DNA of 64,000 bases from Pelagibacter sp047722505 (GCF_047722505.1 NZ_CP159814.1:1178001-1242000), one strand, 5' to 3'; positions 1-8,754 are shown, counted from the stretch's first letter. The notes: a model not told the origin generated them from the sequence alone. Numbers and translations: made by a program.

Positions 1-714
1 AAATTTTTCATCTAATTCTCGGTAATCCATAAGCTTAAATGTAACTTGATTCTCTAAATTAAGTTCTTTAGCTTTTTTTAAACAATAATCTAATTGGTTT
101 TGTGACAATGTAATTCCTGTTACTTCACAATTTTTAGATTTAGCAATATCTATAGCTAATGATCCCCACCCACACCCGATATCAAGAACTTTTTGATTAG
201 ATTGTATATTTAATTTTTTAATTATGTGTTGTATCTTATTATTTTGAGCATCTTCTAAAGTGTCATTCTCATTTTTAAAATATCCACAAGAATATTGTCT
301 TTTTTTATCTAAAAACAAATCATATAGATCATCTGATAGATCATAATGGTGAGAAACATTCATTTTAGATTTTTTTATGAAATTAAAATTTGTAAGATAT
401 CTGTATGAACCACTCAGTTTATTTATAAGGTGACTAAAAAAATTTATTTCTCCTCGTCCAATATTCATAAGCGCTAAATCTAAAAATTCAGTTAGTGTTC
501 CATTTTCAATAACGATATCTCCATCAGAATAAGCTTCTCCAAAGTATAGATCAGGGCGATATAGTAATTTATAATGAAGCTTCTTGTTTAAAATCTTAAG
601 CTTAATTGGAGTTTTTTTTTGAGGAGAGCCTATAATATATTTTTTTGAATTGGCATCAACTAGTATGAAGCCATCTTTTTTAAATATGTTATTTAAAAAC
701 CTTGCTAATTGCAT
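1..714 (-). CDS. cfa: Cyclopropane-fatty-acyl-phospholipid synthase, N-terminal part (cut by the left edge)
   Basis: The ATG is at 712-714 and the frame stays open for 238 codons to the window edge, so the C-terminal part is missing. The family transfers a methylene group from S-adenosylmethionine to the double bond of unsaturated acyl chains in membrane phospholipids. The visible part has the N-terminal region of CFA/mycolic acid synthases, then a segment LYDLFLDKKRQYSCGYF that matches the substrate-site region, then the SAM-binding motif I VLDIGCGWGS near residue 171. The start codon directly follows the stop of the aldolase gene at 715-1599, so the two are probably cotranscribed. The family call is firm; the exact lipid product is inferred. 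Confidence 0.9.
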   Translation of the reverse strand, partial: MQLARFLNNIFKKDGFILVDANSKKYIIGSPQKKTPIKLKILNKKLHYKLLYRPDLYFGEAYSDGDIVIENGTLTEFLDLALMNIGRGEINFFSHLINKLSGSYRYLTNFNFIKKSKMNVSHHYDLSDDLYDLFLDKKRQYSCGYFKNENDTLEDAQNNKIQHIIKKLNIQSNQKVLDIGCGWGSLAIDIAKSKNCEVTGITLSQNQLDYCLKKAKELNLENQVTFKLMDYRELDEKF

Positions 715-1599
715 CTAAGCCGCCTTTAAGGATCCCAGTGTGAAATTAAGCTTATTAAGCTCCTCTATCAATAGAAATTTATCTCTTTCATTTAAAAGAC
801 TGACAGGGGGCAGAACATTTTTATAAATCTTATTTTCATCAGACATAAAAGAATGTAACCCTGAAATTAGATTAAATTTTTCAAAAGTATTTCTGACATC
901 ACAGAGCATTTTATTTTTTGTTTGTTCTTTTTGTTCAATAAAATCATCATAAACTTGTCGTGATAATTCTGCCGTTACATTGCAAGTTGCAGTAATAATT
1001 CCAGTACATCCCAATTCCAAACCTTTTAATAGTTTTGACTCTGATCCTGGTAGAATAGAAAAATTATCAATCTTTAGATTTTCATATAAGTTGTAAGAGC
1101 TATCTTTAACTCCAACTATTTGTTTTGGAAACTTCTTAACAAGCTTTTCAACACATTCGATACTAAACTTATAACCACACAACTTCTCAAAGTTATATAA
1201 AACAACTCTACTGTCTGGTAAAACATCAATTATTCTTGAATAAAACTCTATTACCTCACTATCACCATACTTATAATAAGCAGGTGGCATTATTAAAAAA
1301 TCATTAAAATTTAAAGAGTTGGCAACCTTCATTAAATTTATAGTTTCGTTTAAAGAATTAAGTCCAGTTCCAATTAAATATTTTTCTTTATATTTACTTT
1401 CTGATAATTTATTTAATAAGCCGATTTTTTCACCGATGGATATAAGCTGCGCTTGTCCTGTACTTCCAAAAAGAGCAACACCATGGCAACCCATACCTAT
1501 TATTTTTTCAGCATGATTAACTGTCTTTTCAATGTTTAGACTTAAATCGCTGTTAAATATTGACATTGATGCTGCGTAAATACCTTTAATTTTACTCAT
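715..1599 (-). CDS. DapA/NanA-family class I aldolase (dihydrodipicolinate synthase-like)
   Basis: This is a 294-residue TIM-barrel lyase of the DHDPS/N-acetylneuraminate lyase family, which forms or breaks C-C bonds of pyruvate through a Schiff-base lysine. The lysine is visible as K165 in IVGVKDSS, and the conserved tyrosine as Y135 in LYNF. The carboxylate-binding loop reads GSTGQ (about 45-49) rather than the GTTGE of genuine DapA, which argues against a housekeeping role in lysine synthesis. It sits one codon upstream of the cfa gene. Substrate is unknown; a sugar-acid or hydroxyproline-type aldolase is as likely as DapA. Confidence 0.75.
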   Translation of the reverse strand: MSKIKGIYAASMSIFNSDLSLNIEKTVNHAEKIIGMGCHGVALFGSTGQAQLISIGEKIGLLNKLSESKYKEKYLIGTGLNSLNETINLMKVANSLNFNDFLIMPPAYYKYGDSEVIEFYSRIIDVLPDSRVVLYNFEKLCGYKFSIECVEKLVKKFPKQIVGVKDSSYNLYENLKIDNFSILPGSESKLLKGLELGCTGIITATCNVTAELSRQVYDDFIEQKEQTKNKMLCDVRNTFEKFNLISGLHSFMSDENKIYKNVLPPVSLLNERDKFLLIEELNKLNFTLGSLKAA

Positions 1600-1649
1600 A
1601 GGCTAAACTTATATAAATTAAAAATTTAGTAAAGATGATAAAGTATTAA

Positions 1650-2615
1650 ATGAAAATTTTAATAGTACAAAATAAAATGGGGATTGGAGATATGATAATC
1701 TATCTTCCATTTATAGATGCTATTTCTAAAAAGTATAATACACCAGTAAGTATTCTGGTCAAAAAAAGTTCTAAAGCTGACCAATTTTTAAAAGATAACA
1801 AAATTATTGAAAAAATAATAATCTTAGAACAGGGTAATAAACTAAAGAATGCTAAGCACCAGGGTTTTAAAGGATTTATAAACTTAACAAAAGAACTTAG
1901 AAAATATAACTTTGACAAAGTTTTTATTTTTAACTCGTCACTTAGATTCAACTTAATATCGAGATTTGCTGGTATTAAAGATATTCACCAATATCCCTTA
2001 TTTTCAAAAAATAAACAACATATTATCGACGCTGCAAAAAAACTTTTAAATAAAGATTTAAATTTAGACACACTGGAAAATCCTAAAATTTTTGTTAATG
2101 ACAAATCTGTTCTAGAGGCAATATTAAAATTTAAAATTAATAAAGAGGAAAAAAACATTTTACTTGGTATAGGTGGATCAGGCCCAACTAAAAGAATTCC
2201 CTCTAAAACTTTTCTAGAACTTATTCGTCAAGTTTCTAATATCTATCCTTGCAAATTTTTTTTAGCTACTGGCAAAAATCAAGAAGAGCAAGAAATTTTA
2301 AAAGAAATACTTAATACAGAATTTAAGGACAAATGTGTTCCTCTAGACAATTTAGATATATATGAAACTTTACCAATAATTAAAAATTGTGACATTTCAA
2401 TTTGTAACGACTCAAGTTTTAGTCATTTATCATCGGGTCTTGGTGTTAAAACCATTGTCTTAATGGCAGATACGCCATTGTTATATGGAAGTTATAGTAC
2501 GTTAATGTATCCAGTTATGCCAGATGGAGAAAGTACAGTGTCACATGATACTTTAGGCAAAGATAAAATTAATCCAAATAAAATTTTTGAACAATTCAAA
2601 AAAATTTTAGATTAG
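1650..2615 (+). CDS. Glycosyltransferase family 9 (heptosyltransferase-like)
   Basis: The 321-residue product resembles ADP-heptose:LPS heptosyltransferases, GT-B fold enzymes that add heptose or a related sugar to the lipopolysaccharide core at the inner face of the cytoplasmic membrane. The N-terminus has the family hallmark GIGDMIIYLPFIDAI. The C-terminal half has a glycine-rich nucleotide-sugar loop (LGIGGSGPTKR) and the ICNDSS...H segment typical of GT9. It is divergent from the aldolase gene and convergent with the J-domain gene, sharing the tetranucleotide TTAG for both stops. The acceptor and the sugar cannot be told from sequence. Confidence 0.8.
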   Translation: MKILIVQNKMGIGDMIIYLPFIDAISKKYNTPVSILVKKSSKADQFLKDNKIIEKIIILEQGNKLKNAKHQGFKGFINLTKELRKYNFDKVFIFNSSLRFNLISRFAGIKDIHQYPLFSKNKQHIIDAAKKLLNKDLNLDTLENPKIFVNDKSVLEAILKFKINKEEKNILLGIGGSGPTKRIPSKTFLELIRQVSNIYPCKFFLATGKNQEEQEILKEILNTEFKDKCVPLDNLDIYETLPIIKNCDISICNDSSFSHLSSGLGVKTIVLMADTPLLYGSYSTLMYPVMPDGESTVSHDTLGKDKINPNKIFEQFKKILD

Positions 2616-3118
2616 GAAATATTTTTTAAAACAATTTCCTTAGCTTCATTTACAATCGTCGATAACCTTGTGGTCTCTGGTGAAATATCTGGATGTATCT
2701 TTTTCTGAATTTTTATGTATGCATTTTTAACATCATCTTTAGTAATATTTTTTTTTATATCTAAATTTAAAATTTTATATGCTTCTTCTAAAGTTAATGT
2801 AGATGAGTTTTTTACATTTTGATTTTGATTGAATGAAAATCTTCCATTCTGTCTAAGGGTTTGTATAAGTCTAAATAGACCAATTAATTGGAATATTGAA
2901 AACCCTTTTAACTTAACTAAAGCTAGACTAAGCAACGTAAGTGGTATGCTTAATAAAAACTTACCTGCAACCACAAGTAATATTGCTAAAATTATTAAAC
3001 CTAAAAAAATTAATTTTCTTAAATGTTTTGATATTTTTTTTGATGAAGTGTTGGCTACTAATTTAAGTAAAAAGTAAATAATTCCTAAAAAAACTAGTGT
3101 ATAAATGATAATATTCAT
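2612..3118 (-). CDS. Membrane-anchored C-terminal J-domain protein (TIM14/Pam18-like)
   Basis: About 168 residues from an ATG at 3118. A longer frame back to 3148 exists but would run into the divergent ptrB gene. The N-terminus is hydrophobic (IIIYTLVFLGIIYFLLKLV), with a second hydrophobic block near residues 35-65. The last 60 residues form a J domain (LEEAYKILNL ... KIHPDIS) with the HPD tripeptide that stimulates the ATPase of DnaK-type chaperones. An N-terminal anchor with a C-terminal J domain resembles alphaproteobacterial relatives of mitochondrial TIM14. A role as a membrane co-chaperone of DnaK is inferred; the client is unknown. Confidence 0.75.
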   Translation of the reverse strand: MNIIIYTLVFLGIIYFLLKLVANTSSKKISKHLRKLIFLGLIILAILLVVAGKFLLSIPLTLLSLALVKLKGFSIFQLIGLFRLIQTLRQNGRFSFNQNQNVKNSSTLTLEEAYKILNLDIKKNITKDDVKNAYIKIQKKIHPDISPETTRLSTIVNEAKEIVLKNIS

Positions 3119-3135
3119 ATATTTAATTTGTATCC

Positions 3136-5211
3136 ATGAAAATACCACAACTTAAAAAAAAATCAGAAATAAAAACGTGTCATAATGTTAGTTGGGAAGA
3201 TGATTATAGCTGGATACATCAAGATGACATCCTGGAAGTTTTGAAGGATAGTAAAAAATTAAACCCTGAAGTCAGAAAATATCTTGAAGAAGAAAACTCA
3301 TATACTGATTTTCACTTATCAGATACCAAGAACATTCAAAAAAGATTATTTGATGAAATCAAAGGAAGAATAAAATTAGATGACGAATCCTTGCCCTTTA
3401 AAGATTTTGATTATGAGTATTGGTCAAAAACAACTACAAAAGGAAATTATTCTATAAAATTAAGAAAAAAAATTGGAACTAATAATATTGAAGAAATTTG
3501 GAATGGTGATGAAGAAAAAGAAAAACTAAAAGTAGAATATTTTGGTGTTGGTGATTTAGAGGTTAGTTTTAATGATAAATATTTAGGATACTCTTTAGAT
3601 ACAAAAGGTTCTGAATATTACACAATATATATTAGAGACATAGAAACGAAAAAATTAGTAACTGATAAGATAAGGGAGACATCGGGTGGCATAACTTTTA
3701 GTTTAGATGATCAATATATTTTTTATTCAAAACTTGATGAAAATCATAGACCGAGAAAAATTTATAGACACAAATTAGGAACTAAAGTTAACGAAGATCA
3801 ATTAATTTTTGAAGAAAAAAGTGAGGCTTTTACAGTTGGAATTGGTTTAAGTTCAGATGATAAATATTTCTTTATCAACTCTTCAGACCATAATACTTCT
3901 GAACAATATTACTTTGATGTTAATGAAAAAGATCCTAAACCTAAATTAATAAAAAAAAGACTAAGAGGAATTCTTTATTCAGTTAATTCTTGGGATGGTA
4001 AATTTTATAATCATACTAATGAAAATGCTGAAGATTTTAAAATAGACATTAGTGATAACTTGGAAAAACCAGACTGGAAAACCTTTATTGCTGCAAAAGA
4101 TGAAGTTCTAATTGGAGGGTTAACATTTTTAAAAAATTGGATCATAAGATCTGAAACTTCAGATGCTTTAGATAAATTATTTGTAAAAAATATCACATCA
4201 GGAATAGAAGAAGAGCTAATTTTTTCTGATGAAACTGTATATGTTCCTGGTGCCTCTTTAATGCAAAGAGATAAAAATACAGACGAGATATACATAAGTT
4301 ATTCTTCACCTAAGACGCAGTCTAGAGTTTACTCTTATAACTTAAGTACAAAGGAAAAAAAATTAGTTAAAGAACAAGAGATCCCCTCTGGTCATAATCC
4401 TGATGATTACATTGTTGAAAGGGTTGATTGTAAATCACACGATGGAAGACTGGTGCCTCTTACAATTACAAGACATAAAAATACCAAACTGGATGGAAGT
4501 GCTAAATTGTTACTTTATGGTTATGGTTCATACGGAAGTTCTATGAACCCTAGCTTTTCTACTACTAGATTAAGTTTAATTAATAGAGATATCATCTGGG
4601 TTACGGCCCATATTAGAGGGGGTATGGAAAGAGGCATGAAGTGGTGGAAAGAAGGAAAACTGCTTAATAAAAAAAATACTTTTGAAGATTATATTGCTTC
4701 TGCAAAATACTTAATTGATAATAAATATACTTCAAAAAATAAGATAATAGGCATGGGTGGCTCTGCGGGTGGTCTTCTTATGGGCGCTGTAGTTAATCAA
4801 GCCCCTAAATTATTTCTAGGAATTATAATGGCTGTACCATTCGTGGATTCTTTGACAACAAATTTAGATCACTCCTTACCTTTAACAGTTGGGGAATTTG
4901 ATGAGTTTGGAAATGCAAAAGATAAAAAAGATCACTTTGATTATATTTATTCTTATGCTCCCTATAACAATATAAAAAAAATGGATTATCCTCATATTCT
5001 GATAACAACAAGTTTAAGTGACAACAGAGTTTTATTTGATGAACCAGCAAAATTTACCGCAAAACTTAGGGAATATAAAACTGATAATAATTTATTACTT
5101 TTAAAAACTGAAATGAATGCAGGCCATGGTGGTAAATCTGGTAGAGATGGAGCTATAGAAGAAATTGCACTTGATTATGCATTTGCGTTGAAAATTTCTG
5201 AAAAAATTTAG
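3136..5211 (+). CDS. ptrB: Oligopeptidase B (S9A prolyl oligopeptidase family)
   Basis: The 691-residue length matches E. coli PtrB. The enzyme cleaves short peptides after basic residues in the cytoplasm or periplasm. The N-terminal half is the beta-propeller gate, opening with DDYSWIHQDD and YLEEENSY as in PtrB. The C-terminal alpha/beta-hydrolase domain carries the nucleophile S543 in GGSAGG, the Asp of the triad in LSDNRV and the His in AGHGGKSGR. The segment VPFVDSLTTNLD matches oligopeptidase B better than prolyl endopeptidase. No signal peptide is seen. The start is only 18 bases from the divergent J-domain gene, so their promoters must overlap. Confidence 0.9.
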   Translation: MKIPQLKKKSEIKTCHNVSWEDDYSWIHQDDILEVLKDSKKLNPEVRKYLEEENSYTDFHLSDTKNIQKRLFDEIKGRIKLDDESLPFKDFDYEYWSKTTTKGNYSIKLRKKIGTNNIEEIWNGDEEKEKLKVEYFGVGDLEVSFNDKYLGYSLDTKGSEYYTIYIRDIETKKLVTDKIRETSGGITFSLDDQYIFYSKLDENHRPRKIYRHKLGTKVNEDQLIFEEKSEAFTVGIGLSSDDKYFFINSSDHNTSEQYYFDVNEKDPKPKLIKKRLRGILYSVNSWDGKFYNHTNENAEDFKIDISDNLEKPDWKTFIAAKDEVLIGGLTFLKNWIIRSETSDALDKLFVKNITSGIEEELIFSDETVYVPGASLMQRDKNTDEIYISYSSPKTQSRVYSYNLSTKEKKLVKEQEIPSGHNPDDYIVERVDCKSHDGRLVPLTITRHKNTKLDGSAKLLLYGYGSYGSSMNPSFSTTRLSLINRDIIWVTAHIRGGMERGMKWWKEGKLLNKKNTFEDYIASAKYLIDNKYTSKNKIIGMGGSAGGLLMGAVVNQAPKLFLGIIMAVPFVDSLTTNLDHSLPLTVGEFDEFGNAKDKKDHFDYIYSYAPYNNIKKMDYPHILITTSLSDNRVLFDEPAKFTAKLREYKTDNNLLLLKTEMNAGHGGKSGRDGAIEEIALDYAFALKISEKI

Positions 5212-5221
5212 TCTTTAGTTT

Positions 5222-5527
5222 TTAGAAACAACCGTTTGAAACAAAACCAATCACCATAGAATTAGAATCTACTTCAAATCTTCTTTCACAAAGTATTCCA
5301 TATTTTTTAGAATTATAAACAAGCTCTAGGTTACCCTTATTATTTTTAAAATCTTCATCAGGTTTACCTAATTCAATTTGTAAATTATTGGAACTTTTTC
5401 CAATAAATTGGCTTAGCTTTGTGTTTTCTTTTTCAACAATTTTATCTGTTTTGTTTTTAATTGTTTGGCAACCAGAAAATAAACTCAAAAAAAATAAACT
5501 TATAAAAAAACTTCTTAATTTTTGCAT
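5222..5527 (-). CDS. Small putative lipoprotein of unknown function
   Basis: About 101 residues from the ATG at 5527; a GTG 15 bases upstream is less likely. The N-terminus MQKLRSFFISLFFLSLFSGC is a lipoprotein signal with lipobox LFSGC, so the mature protein is probably attached to a membrane facing the periplasm. The mature part has the pattern of a small envelope domain (QFIGKSSNNLQIELGKPD, then a YNSKKYG strand and two cysteines), distantly like SmpA/BamE-type folds. I do not recognise a specific family. Its stop lies 10 bases from that of ptrB, transcribed towards it. Confidence 0.6.
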   Translation of the reverse strand: MQKLRSFFISLFFLSLFSGCQTIKNKTDKIVEKENTKLSQFIGKSSNNLQIELGKPDEDFKNNKGNLELVYNSKKYGILCERRFEVDSNSMVIGFVSNGCF

Positions 5528-5647
5528 GATTAACGATATCACCCTAAATATTACATAAATATAAACTTGTGAGTTGAATTATGTTAATAAACCCAGGTTT
5601 TTAAGAGTAATAATTTCAAAATTCTAATAATAGTCAAATTCAATCTT

Positions 5648-5653
5648 AGGAGG
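5648..5653 (+). promoter_or_regulatory. Strong Shine-Dalgarno of the purine permease gene
   Basis: A complete AGGAGG lies four bases before the ATG at 5658. Most starts in this window have weak or no recognisable ribosome-binding sites, so this one stands out and suggests efficient translation of the permease. Confidence 0.7.
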
Positions 5654-5657
5654 ATCA

Positions 5658-6968
5658 ATGTTAGAAAAATATTTTAACTACAAAAAACACAAAACTGATT
5701 TTAAAACAGAAGTAACAGCCGGCGTAACAACATTTTTAACGATGGCTTACATAATGTTTTTAAATCCATTTATATTATCAGGTGAATTTGCAGGACCAGA
5801 AAAAGGTTTCTTTGATTTTGGGGCAGTATTTACAGCAACAATTGTTGCAACAGCGCTTGCTTGTTTCATTATGGCATTCTATGGAAAAACATGGCCAATT
5901 GGTTTGGCTCCAGGTATGGGCATTAATGCTTTTGTTGCATTTGGAGTGGTCGCTGGAATGGGCTATACACCTCAAGCTGCACTTGGTGCGGTATTAGTCG
6001 CCGGTGTTTTATTTTTAATTATTTCATTAACACCAATTCGAGCTTGGTTAATTAATTCTATTCCAAAAAGTTTAAAACTTGGAATTGGTGCAGGAATTGG
6101 ATTATTTCTAGCAATTATTGGTTTAGAAATTATGGGTGTAGTTGCGGATCACCCTGTAACTCTTGTCACAATAGGTGATATGAAAAATCCTTTAATTTTA
6201 CTTGCGTGCCTAGCATTTGTTTCAATGATTGTTATGGAAAAATTAAACATTAAAGGAAATATAATTATTGGAATTATTGGTTTTAGTATTATTGCTTGGG
6301 TTTCAGGACTTGCAAAATTTAACGGTGTAGTTGGAAGTATTCCCCCAATGACTTATCTATTTGATTTTGATCTTAATGCTGCTTTTACAGCTGGAATGTC
6401 TACAGTAATATTTACATTATTGTTTATAGATTTTTTTGATACTACAGGAACTTTAACTTCTGTAGCAAACGTTGCTGGCAAAATAGATAGCAAAGGTAAA
6501 ATCCAAGATATAGATAAAGCAATGATGGCTGATAGTGTTGGAACTGTAGCGGGAGCATTAATGGGCACAACTACAGTAACAAGCTATGTTGAGTCTGGTG
6601 CTGGTGTAAAAGCAGGTGGAAGAACTGGAATGACTTCATTAACTATTGGAGTTTTATTTTTAGCTTGCCTGTTCCTTTCTCCATTAGCAACAAGTTTACC
6701 AAAAGAAATTGATGGAGCTGCACTTTTATATGTGTCAGTTTTATTTGTTAGAAACATTACAGATATTGAGTGGGATGATATTGGCGAATCTGCACCAGCA
6801 GTCCTTGCTATGATCGCTATGCCTCTGACTTACAGTATCAGTAATGGTATTGCTCTGGCATTTATTTCTTATGCTTTAATTAGATTGTTTACTGGTAAGT
6901 TTTCTTCAACTTCACCAGCGATATGGGTTATTGCGATACTTAGTGTTGTAAGTTTTGCAGTTGCTTAA
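5658..6968 (+). CDS. NCS2/AzgA-type purine (hypoxanthine/guanine/adenine) permease
   Basis: This 436-residue, strongly hydrophobic protein fits the AzgA/PbuG branch of the nucleobase-cation symporter 2 family, which imports purine bases with protons. Hallmarks are the N-terminal TEVTAGVTTFLTMAYIMFLN, the substrate-site loop APGMGINAFVAFG, and DFFDTTGTLTSVANVAG in the middle of the protein. Twelve to fourteen membrane segments are evident. It faces the phosphoribosyltransferase gene at 6996-7523, which would trap the imported base as a nucleotide, so the two form a plausible salvage pair. A preceding 115-base leader and a strong SD suggest its own promoter. Confidence 0.85.
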   Translation: MLEKYFNYKKHKTDFKTEVTAGVTTFLTMAYIMFLNPFILSGEFAGPEKGFFDFGAVFTATIVATALACFIMAFYGKTWPIGLAPGMGINAFVAFGVVAGMGYTPQAALGAVLVAGVLFLIISLTPIRAWLINSIPKSLKLGIGAGIGLFLAIIGLEIMGVVADHPVTLVTIGDMKNPLILLACLAFVSMIVMEKLNIKGNIIIGIIGFSIIAWVSGLAKFNGVVGSIPPMTYLFDFDLNAAFTAGMSTVIFTLLFIDFFDTTGTLTSVANVAGKIDSKGKIQDIDKAMMADSVGTVAGALMGTTTVTSYVESGAGVKAGGRTGMTSLTIGVLFLACLFLSPLATSLPKEIDGAALLYVSVLFVRNITDIEWDDIGESAPAVLAMIAMPLTYSISNGIALAFISYALIRLFTGKFSSTSPAIWVIAILSVVSFAVA

Positions 6969-6981
6969 AAATAAATTTTTA

Positions 6982-7012
6982 GGGCTGGATTAATTCTAGC
7001 CCGATTTATTTT
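6982..7012. terminator. Hairpin terminator shared by the convergent permease and phosphoribosyltransferase genes
   Basis: An inverted repeat GGGCTGGA (6982-6989), five-base loop, TCTAGCCC (6995-7002) gives an 8-bp stem with one G-U pair. On the plus strand it is followed by GATTTATTTTTC; on the minus strand an A/T tract with TTTATTTTT also follows. The stop codon of the phosphoribosyltransferase (complement of 6996-6998) lies inside the 3' arm. It probably serves both directions. Confidence 0.6.
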
Positions 7013-7523
7013 TCTTAATTATTTCTTCCATAGTTAATTCTTCATAATGTTCAGTCGGCTGAACAATCCATGGATCTGAATCTAATTTTACTGGGCAAAA
7101 ATCAGGCTCAAATGTAGAAGATTTTTTTTTCCACAAACAAGCTGTTTTAACTTCGTTGATATAATTTTTTGTTGGCTCATATTTCATTAACCATTCAATG
7201 CTTTTATTTAGAGTTAATCCGGTATCAGACAGATCATCAACTAGTAGCACTTTATCAAAATCTTTATTTTCCGCTAAAGAGCTAATCTCTCTAGCAAACA
7301 TTAATTGTCCTTGCTTATCTTGCATGCCCTCTCCTGAATAACTTTGGATAACTATATAAGCTATTGGTAATTTTAAAATTCTTGAAAGAATATCCAGTAT
7401 AGGAGCAGCACCACGCATAATACCAACTAGTACTGTTGGTTTATAGTTATTATGAATTTCTATTGCTAATTTTTCTACAATTTTTGTATACTGATCAAAA
7501 GTGATAATTAATTTATCTGCCAT
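6996..7523 (-). CDS. Purine phosphoribosyltransferase (Gpt/Hpt-like)
   Basis: About 175 residues from the ATG at 7523; another ATG at 7538 would add five residues. The type I phosphoribosyltransferase fold is shown by the PRPP-binding motif VLLVDDLSDTG and the upstream GIMRGAAPILDILSRIL segment, with DPWIVQP near the C-terminus as in xanthine-guanine phosphoribosyltransferases. It would convert guanine, xanthine or hypoxanthine plus PRPP to the monophosphate. The convergent permease gene supports a purine salvage role. Base specificity is not decided by what is visible. Confidence 0.75.
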   Translation of the reverse strand: MADKLIITFDQYTKIVEKLAIEIHNNYKPTVLVGIMRGAAPILDILSRILKLPIAYIVIQSYSGEGMQDKQGQLMFAREISSLAENKDFDKVLLVDDLSDTGLTLNKSIEWLMKYEPTKNYINEVKTACLWKKKSSTFEPDFCPVKLDSDPWIVQPTEHYEELTMEEIIKKNKSG

Positions 7524-7567
7524 AAAATTTCTTATCATATAAATATAAATAAAAAAGAATAAAAATT

Positions 7568-8458
7568 ATGAAAATTTATGATTGCTTTATGTACTTTGAT
7601 GAAGAAGTAGTAGCAGATGTAAGGCTACATACTTTAAATGAATTTGTTGATTATTTTGTGATCGTTGAAAGCAAATTTACTCATAAAGGGGAGCCGAGAA
7701 AACTGAAATTTGATCATAAAAAATTTGAAAAGTTTAAGGAAAAAATAATTTATATAATTGATGAAAAGGTTTACCCACAAACTCAAGAGATACAGACTGA
7801 AGATAGTGAAGATGAGAAGTCAATAAAGCTAATTTTTAATGCAACATATAGAGAAAATGGTCAAAGAAATCTTTTACATACAGGACTTAAAGAAGCAAAT
7901 GATGAGGATTTAATTCTAATATCTGATGTAGATGAAATACCAAAACTAACTGGTTTAAATTTTAAAAATATAAATGAAAAAATAATCTTATTTAAGCAAG
8001 ATATGTTTTACTACAAATTTAACTTGTGGTTACCCAATTTAATATGGACTGGAACAAAAGCATGTAGGAAAAAAAATTTAATTAATCCCCAATGGCTAAG
8101 GAATATAAAGGATAGAAAGTATTCTTTTTTTAGAATAGACACTCTTTTTTCTTCGACAAAATTTAATAGCATAAAAATAATTAATGATGGTGGTTGGCAT
8201 TTTACAAATATCAAGACACCAAAAGAGATAGAATTAAAATTTAGATCATATTTGCATCATAGAGAATTTGATCTGAACCCCCTTTCAGCTAATCAGATAG
8301 GTGAAATAATTAAAAATAAAAAAGCAATCTATAATTTAAAAGTTGATAAAACTATTAATAAATTTGGTAATGGAGATGTTCTGAAAAAATTTGAATTAAG
8401 TAAATTACCAGAATACATTATTAAAAATAAAAAAAAATTTTTAGAATGGATGGATTGA
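7568..8458 (+). CDS. Glycosyltransferase family 17 protein
   Basis: The 296-residue protein looks like GT17, the family of eukaryotic bisecting GlcNAc-transferase MGAT3 that also has scattered bacterial members. It opens with KIYDCFMYFDEEVVADVRL and VDYFVIVESKFTHKGEPR, and has the acidic metal/sugar-nucleotide motif ISDVDEIPK near residue 120. No signal peptide or membrane segment is seen, so a cytoplasmic role in building a surface glycan is inferred. Its stop overlaps the start of the DUF1330 gene (TGATG). Donor and acceptor are unknown. Confidence 0.8.
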   Translation: MKIYDCFMYFDEEVVADVRLHTLNEFVDYFVIVESKFTHKGEPRKLKFDHKKFEKFKEKIIYIIDEKVYPQTQEIQTEDSEDEKSIKLIFNATYRENGQRNLLHTGLKEANDEDLILISDVDEIPKLTGLNFKNINEKIILFKQDMFYYKFNLWLPNLIWTGTKACRKKNLINPQWLRNIKDRKYSFFRIDTLFSSTKFNSIKIINDGGWHFTNIKTPKEIELKFRSYLHHREFDLNPLSANQIGEIIKNKKAIYNLKVDKTINKFGNGDVLKKFELSKLPEYIIKNKKKFLEWMD

Positions 8459-8754
8459 TGAAAGTATACTGGATAGCTTTATATAAAAGAATAGATAACC
8501 AAGAAAATTTAAAAAATTATGGTTCAAAAGTTATTGAAATAATAAAAAGTTATGGGGGAAAACCCCTAGTAAGAGGTGGAAAATTTGAAACTTTAGAGGG
8601 TGAAACTTATCCAAGAACTGTAATCTGGGAATTTCCAAGTCACGAACAAGCTATGAAGTGCCATGATTCTAAAGAGTATCAAGATGGTTGGGCTTTAGCC
8701 AAAGACACTACTGAGCGAAACCTACAAATTATCGAGGGTTTTAGTACTGAATAG
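8458..8754 (+). CDS. DUF1330 family protein
   Basis: A 98-residue protein from the ATG at 8458, which overlaps the preceding GT17 stop; the in-frame ATG at 8446 is inside that gene and less likely. The sequence (MKVYWIALYKRI, GGKPLVRGGKFETLEG, RTVIWEFPSHEQAMKCHDSKEYQ) fits DUF1330, a dimeric alpha-beta-barrel fold with no agreed function. The pairing with the glycosyltransferase looks like translational coupling rather than a shared pathway. Its 3' end overlaps the convergent DNA glycosylase gene by 14 bases. Confidence 0.75.
   Translation: MKVYWIALYKRIDNQENLKNYGSKVIEIIKSYGGKPLVRGGKFETLEGETYPRTVIWEFPSHEQAMKCHDSKEYQDGWALAKDTTERNLQIIEGFSTE

Noticed and set aside
5543..5657. Possible purine riboswitch before the purine permease
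   Set aside because: I could not find the conserved purine aptamer core or its three-way junction; only a strong SD and a short AAACC/GGTTT dyad are seen.
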